NCBI GenBank assembly: GCA_023515745.1
Contig: JALECJ010000020.1
Coordinates: forward strand, 558,001 to 622,000
Direction of reading: 5' to 3'
Origin: Amoeboaphelidium protococcarum
Lineage: Eukaryota > Aphelidiomycota > Aphelidea
DNA: 64,000 nucleotides
The translations under genes were made by a program, and so were the position numbers. Each line of letters starts with the position of its first letter. Within the stretch, counting starts at the first letter, position 1. Below the pieces are notes generated by a model. It made no database searches, was not told the DNA's origin, and worked only from the letters and a program-made list of their open reading frames with translations. Positions 61,599 through 64,000 of the stretch are shown piece after piece.

Positions 61599-63083
61599 AT
61601 GATGATATCGCGCAAGGTAGAAGAGTGGTGTGGATATACCGCACTGTTGCTTCTAGGACAATCCATGTCGTAATCCGTTACGACTACCACTTCCTTGTTG
61701 CCAACTGGTGAAAGTAGAAACATATTGGACGATGTATTTTCGCCTGCAAACACAATAATTATTGCAATCGCTGGGTCTGCAGTTGGAGCGTTAATTATAG
61801 GTGTGATTGTATTCTGTCTAATAAGAAATAATCGTAGACGCAGATAGCGTTAATCTTCGTCCGATTCGAAACAATCACCACTGTAACAATAGAAACGGTT
61901 GAAATCAGCTGGTTCATCTTAGCAGAAGCCCAAGTCCAATAAGTAAAGCGCATCCCCGCAAGTAGTCGTTGATAAGAGCGCAAATCGTGCCGAAAATGCG
62001 ACACTGTAGCTGTAGACCAAGTAACAAGATGTTGGATTCGAAGGGACTATTTATGACGCTACCATTGTGCAGACAGTAACTGCTGGTACAATGTACAATG
62101 CTGATGCAGAAGCGCCGCTGAATATTCCGGGATTTTTATAAATTGACATCACCAAGGATGTGGATAAATCGAAAGTGATTGCACAAGGTGGATTCGGTGA
62201 GGTGTATGAAGGTCTTCTGTTGAGTGAAAATATTCGTGCACGATTTCCACGCATTAACCGCGTTGCAATAAAGTTGATCAAGCCGCCGTAGAGCATATCA
62301 GAGGAGGAGAATAGAATTGTGTTTGACCAGGAGGTGGCGTTGATGTGGCATTTTGATGGTCATCCTAATTTCATTCAGCTGGTTGGGTATTCTCATTAAC
62401 CTCTGGTCACTGTGACAAAGCTGTATGAATTTGGAAGTCTGGCCAATCTGATTTACGGTAAAAAGTCAATCCCTAACATGAAGTACAATTTCTATCTGGT
62501 GCTTAAGCTTGGTGAAGATATTGCGTCCGCGCTCTTTGAATTGCATTCTCGTAAAATTGCACACAACGACGTGAAGCCGGATAATGTGTTGATTGACTTT
62601 GATTATCTTCAGTAGCCTGTTGGTGTAATTTGTGATTTCAGTATCTCATCGGTGCATAGTGAAGAGTTGCTGGGAGTTAAAGCGTTCAGAAAATCCCAGC
62701 TAGAAGGTGCATCTATTCATTATTGTCCTCCGGAGCTTCTGATGGAAGTTCGAAATGACCCACTGGAGAAGGTGGAGAAGATACCTCTCGCAGTTGACGT
62801 TTACGCGTTTGGTCTGCTACTTTTCGAAATGGCAACGCGTAAACATCCTTGGCACAAGATGCCTTAAGGTGAGATCATCAATGCAGTGTGTGCCGGCAAA
62901 AGACCGCATATTCCTGCACAGATAGTAGAAATGGCTGCCAAAAATCCCCAGACTAGTTTCATGCTGGAATTGATCTCTCGTTGTTGGAATCAAGATCCCG
63001 CTCAACGTCCTTCCATTGCAGAAATCAAAGGCAAATTGATGAGTATAAACAATTCATTATAGTCTCGCAAAGGACAAGATTGA
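61599..63083 (+). CDS. Receptor-like kinase (TKL-like) with atypical HND and DFS motifs
   Basis: 494 residues. Signal peptide or signal-anchor (CGYTALLLLGQSMSQS), a short Ser/Thr ectodomain of about 30 residues, a TM helix (IIIAIAGSAVGALIIGVIVF, about 52-75), a basic Gln/Lys-rich juxtamembrane region, then the kinase domain (about 185-485): GGFGEVYEG, VAIKLIK, FDQEVALM (alphaC Glu), AHNDVKPDN, CDFSISS, YCPPELL, CWNQDPAQRPS. Catalytic Asp, Lys and Asn are kept although HRD is HND and DFG is DFS, so it is probably active but unusual. The tiny ectodomain suggests it works with a partner. Confidence 0.85.
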
Positions 63084-63308
63084 ATACTTAATAAACTCAC
63101 GTGATAAAATTAATGCTTTTCGTTGTATACTTTAATTACTGTGGCGAGCTTAACACTGTAAAAGATTCAGCAATTAAACGCTTTCAGGAGTAGGAAGACC
63201 ATCCATCACATTAAATGAAATCGACAAACAGAATTTTCCCACGCTTCTAACTATTAAAAGTAAAAAAGTAAAACATAGCTAAATAGGATAAAAGCACCAT
63301 TAAACGCG

Positions 63309-63999
63309 ATGTATTATCATAAAGTTATCCTCTTTAGTGTACTCCTTTTGGCGATTACAGACAGTGTCTAGTCACTGCCAAGGTAGGCTTGTAGTTTGGT
63401 TGGATCCGTTCTAGATTTAGAATTTAAAGATGATTACTGCAATGATGACCAGCGCTTTAATGAATTTTATGACATTGAATAACAGGCAGACGATGGACGC
63501 AATTTTAAATGGGAAAAGACAGCTTCTAAAGGCGGCAATATCATTGATTCTGCTGATTTGGGGCCTGGATACTCCGATCTTCCTACTGATGAATATAACC
63601 CTGGGACTCTAAGTGACCCAAGAACCAGCAATGAGTAAATCAAAGGAAGTTCGTTTAAACGCGACGCTGCATCTCATAAATATCATTAAACTGTGCCATC
63701 TATAGAGTAAGATAGAGAAAGACTGACAAGACAGCAAGAATTTCTTGAGTAATCCATCAAAGATCTTGAGGATAAGATCTAATCTACCAAAATGCGTATT
63801 AGAGATCGCTGGCACGCCAAAGAATAGTCAATAATCTATCATCAAAAACATAATATTCCATTCACCAAAGGGGACATATATGATTCGACACACCTCGATC
63901 AAGAACTACAGGAGCTTGAGTAAGAATTGAATTTTACGCAATCAAAGTTAAAATCATTGTCTCTACATAGTCTCCGGAATTGAACTTATTCGAGTGCCA
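63309..63999 (+). CDS. Secreted protein with coiled-coil region, 3' end outside window
   Basis: About 230 residues, open to the window edge. Signal peptide MYYHKVILFSVLLLAITDSVQS, then an Asp/Asn-rich acidic part (DDYCNDDQRFNEFYD), and a helical Glu/Gln-rich region (RERLTRQQEFLEQSIKDLED ... LDQELQELEQELNF) that would form a coiled coil. TAR codons supply many of the Gln. No family recognised; sits directly downstream of the receptor-like kinase on the same strand. Confidence 0.65.
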
Positions 64000-64000
64000 T

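Overview
The window is protist-like nuclear eukaryotic DNA read with a variant genetic code. In every recognisable gene TAA and TAG fall at glutamine or other ordinary sense positions, and every complete reading frame ends in TGA. Genes are compact and close together. At least six genes carry short spliceosomal introns (56-79 nt, GT...TAG). The gene set looks opisthokont: XRN1, Akt with a PH domain, YANK and NAK kinases, TELO2, TRAPPC6, EH/SH3 adaptors, LMBR1, RhoGAP, together with fungal/plant-type RIB3 and PMP3. I recall UAR=Gln being reported for Amoeboaphelidium-type aphelids, so an aphelid or similar relative of fungi is my best guess. That is inference; ciliates also use UAR=Gln but fit the gene content less well.

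Layout. 1-2.6 kb: a partial basic protein and sterol O-acyltransferase. 2.7-12.4 kb: three secreted Ser/Thr- and Pro-rich proteins with a Ca-binding-like C-terminal domain; two lie in a recent direct duplication and the third is inverted. They flank a convergent TRAPPC6/COQ4 pair whose stop codons are one base apart. 12.6-18.9 kb: a polytopic membrane protein, OST1 and a YANK kinase. 18.9-20.5 kb: no confident gene. 20.5-28.7 kb: XRN1, SHMT, a GT4 glycosyltransferase and a 2-Cys peroxiredoxin. 28.8-32 kb: a vWA type I membrane protein with an integrin-beta-like tail, and ubiquilin/Dsk2. 32.6-37.4 kb: two secreted orphan paralogues, two PMP3 genes and an F-box-like protein. 37.5-45 kb: fumarase, RIB3, a NAK kinase, a C2-like protein and Akt. 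45.2-52.2 kb: the fourth Ca-binding-like secreted paralogue, TELO2, an SH3-EH protein and a methyltransferase. 52.7 kb: tRNA-Ala(AGC). 53-64 kb: LMBR1-family protein, TRM5, a coiled-coil/SH3/RhoGAP protein, an AT-hook/zinc-finger-like protein, a receptor-like kinase, and a secreted protein running off the end.

The genes are mostly unrelated housekeeping and signalling genes rather than an operon-like system. The most unusual signal is the motif TGA-CTA at two places: inside the LMBR1 reading frame, and at the end of peroxiredoxin followed by an in-frame lysine-rich, NLS-like tail. Together they suggest stop-codon readthrough in a genome whose only stop is UGA. The second strong signal is the integrin-beta-like double NPxY tail on a vWA protein. 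All function calls come from reading translated sequence; no search was run.
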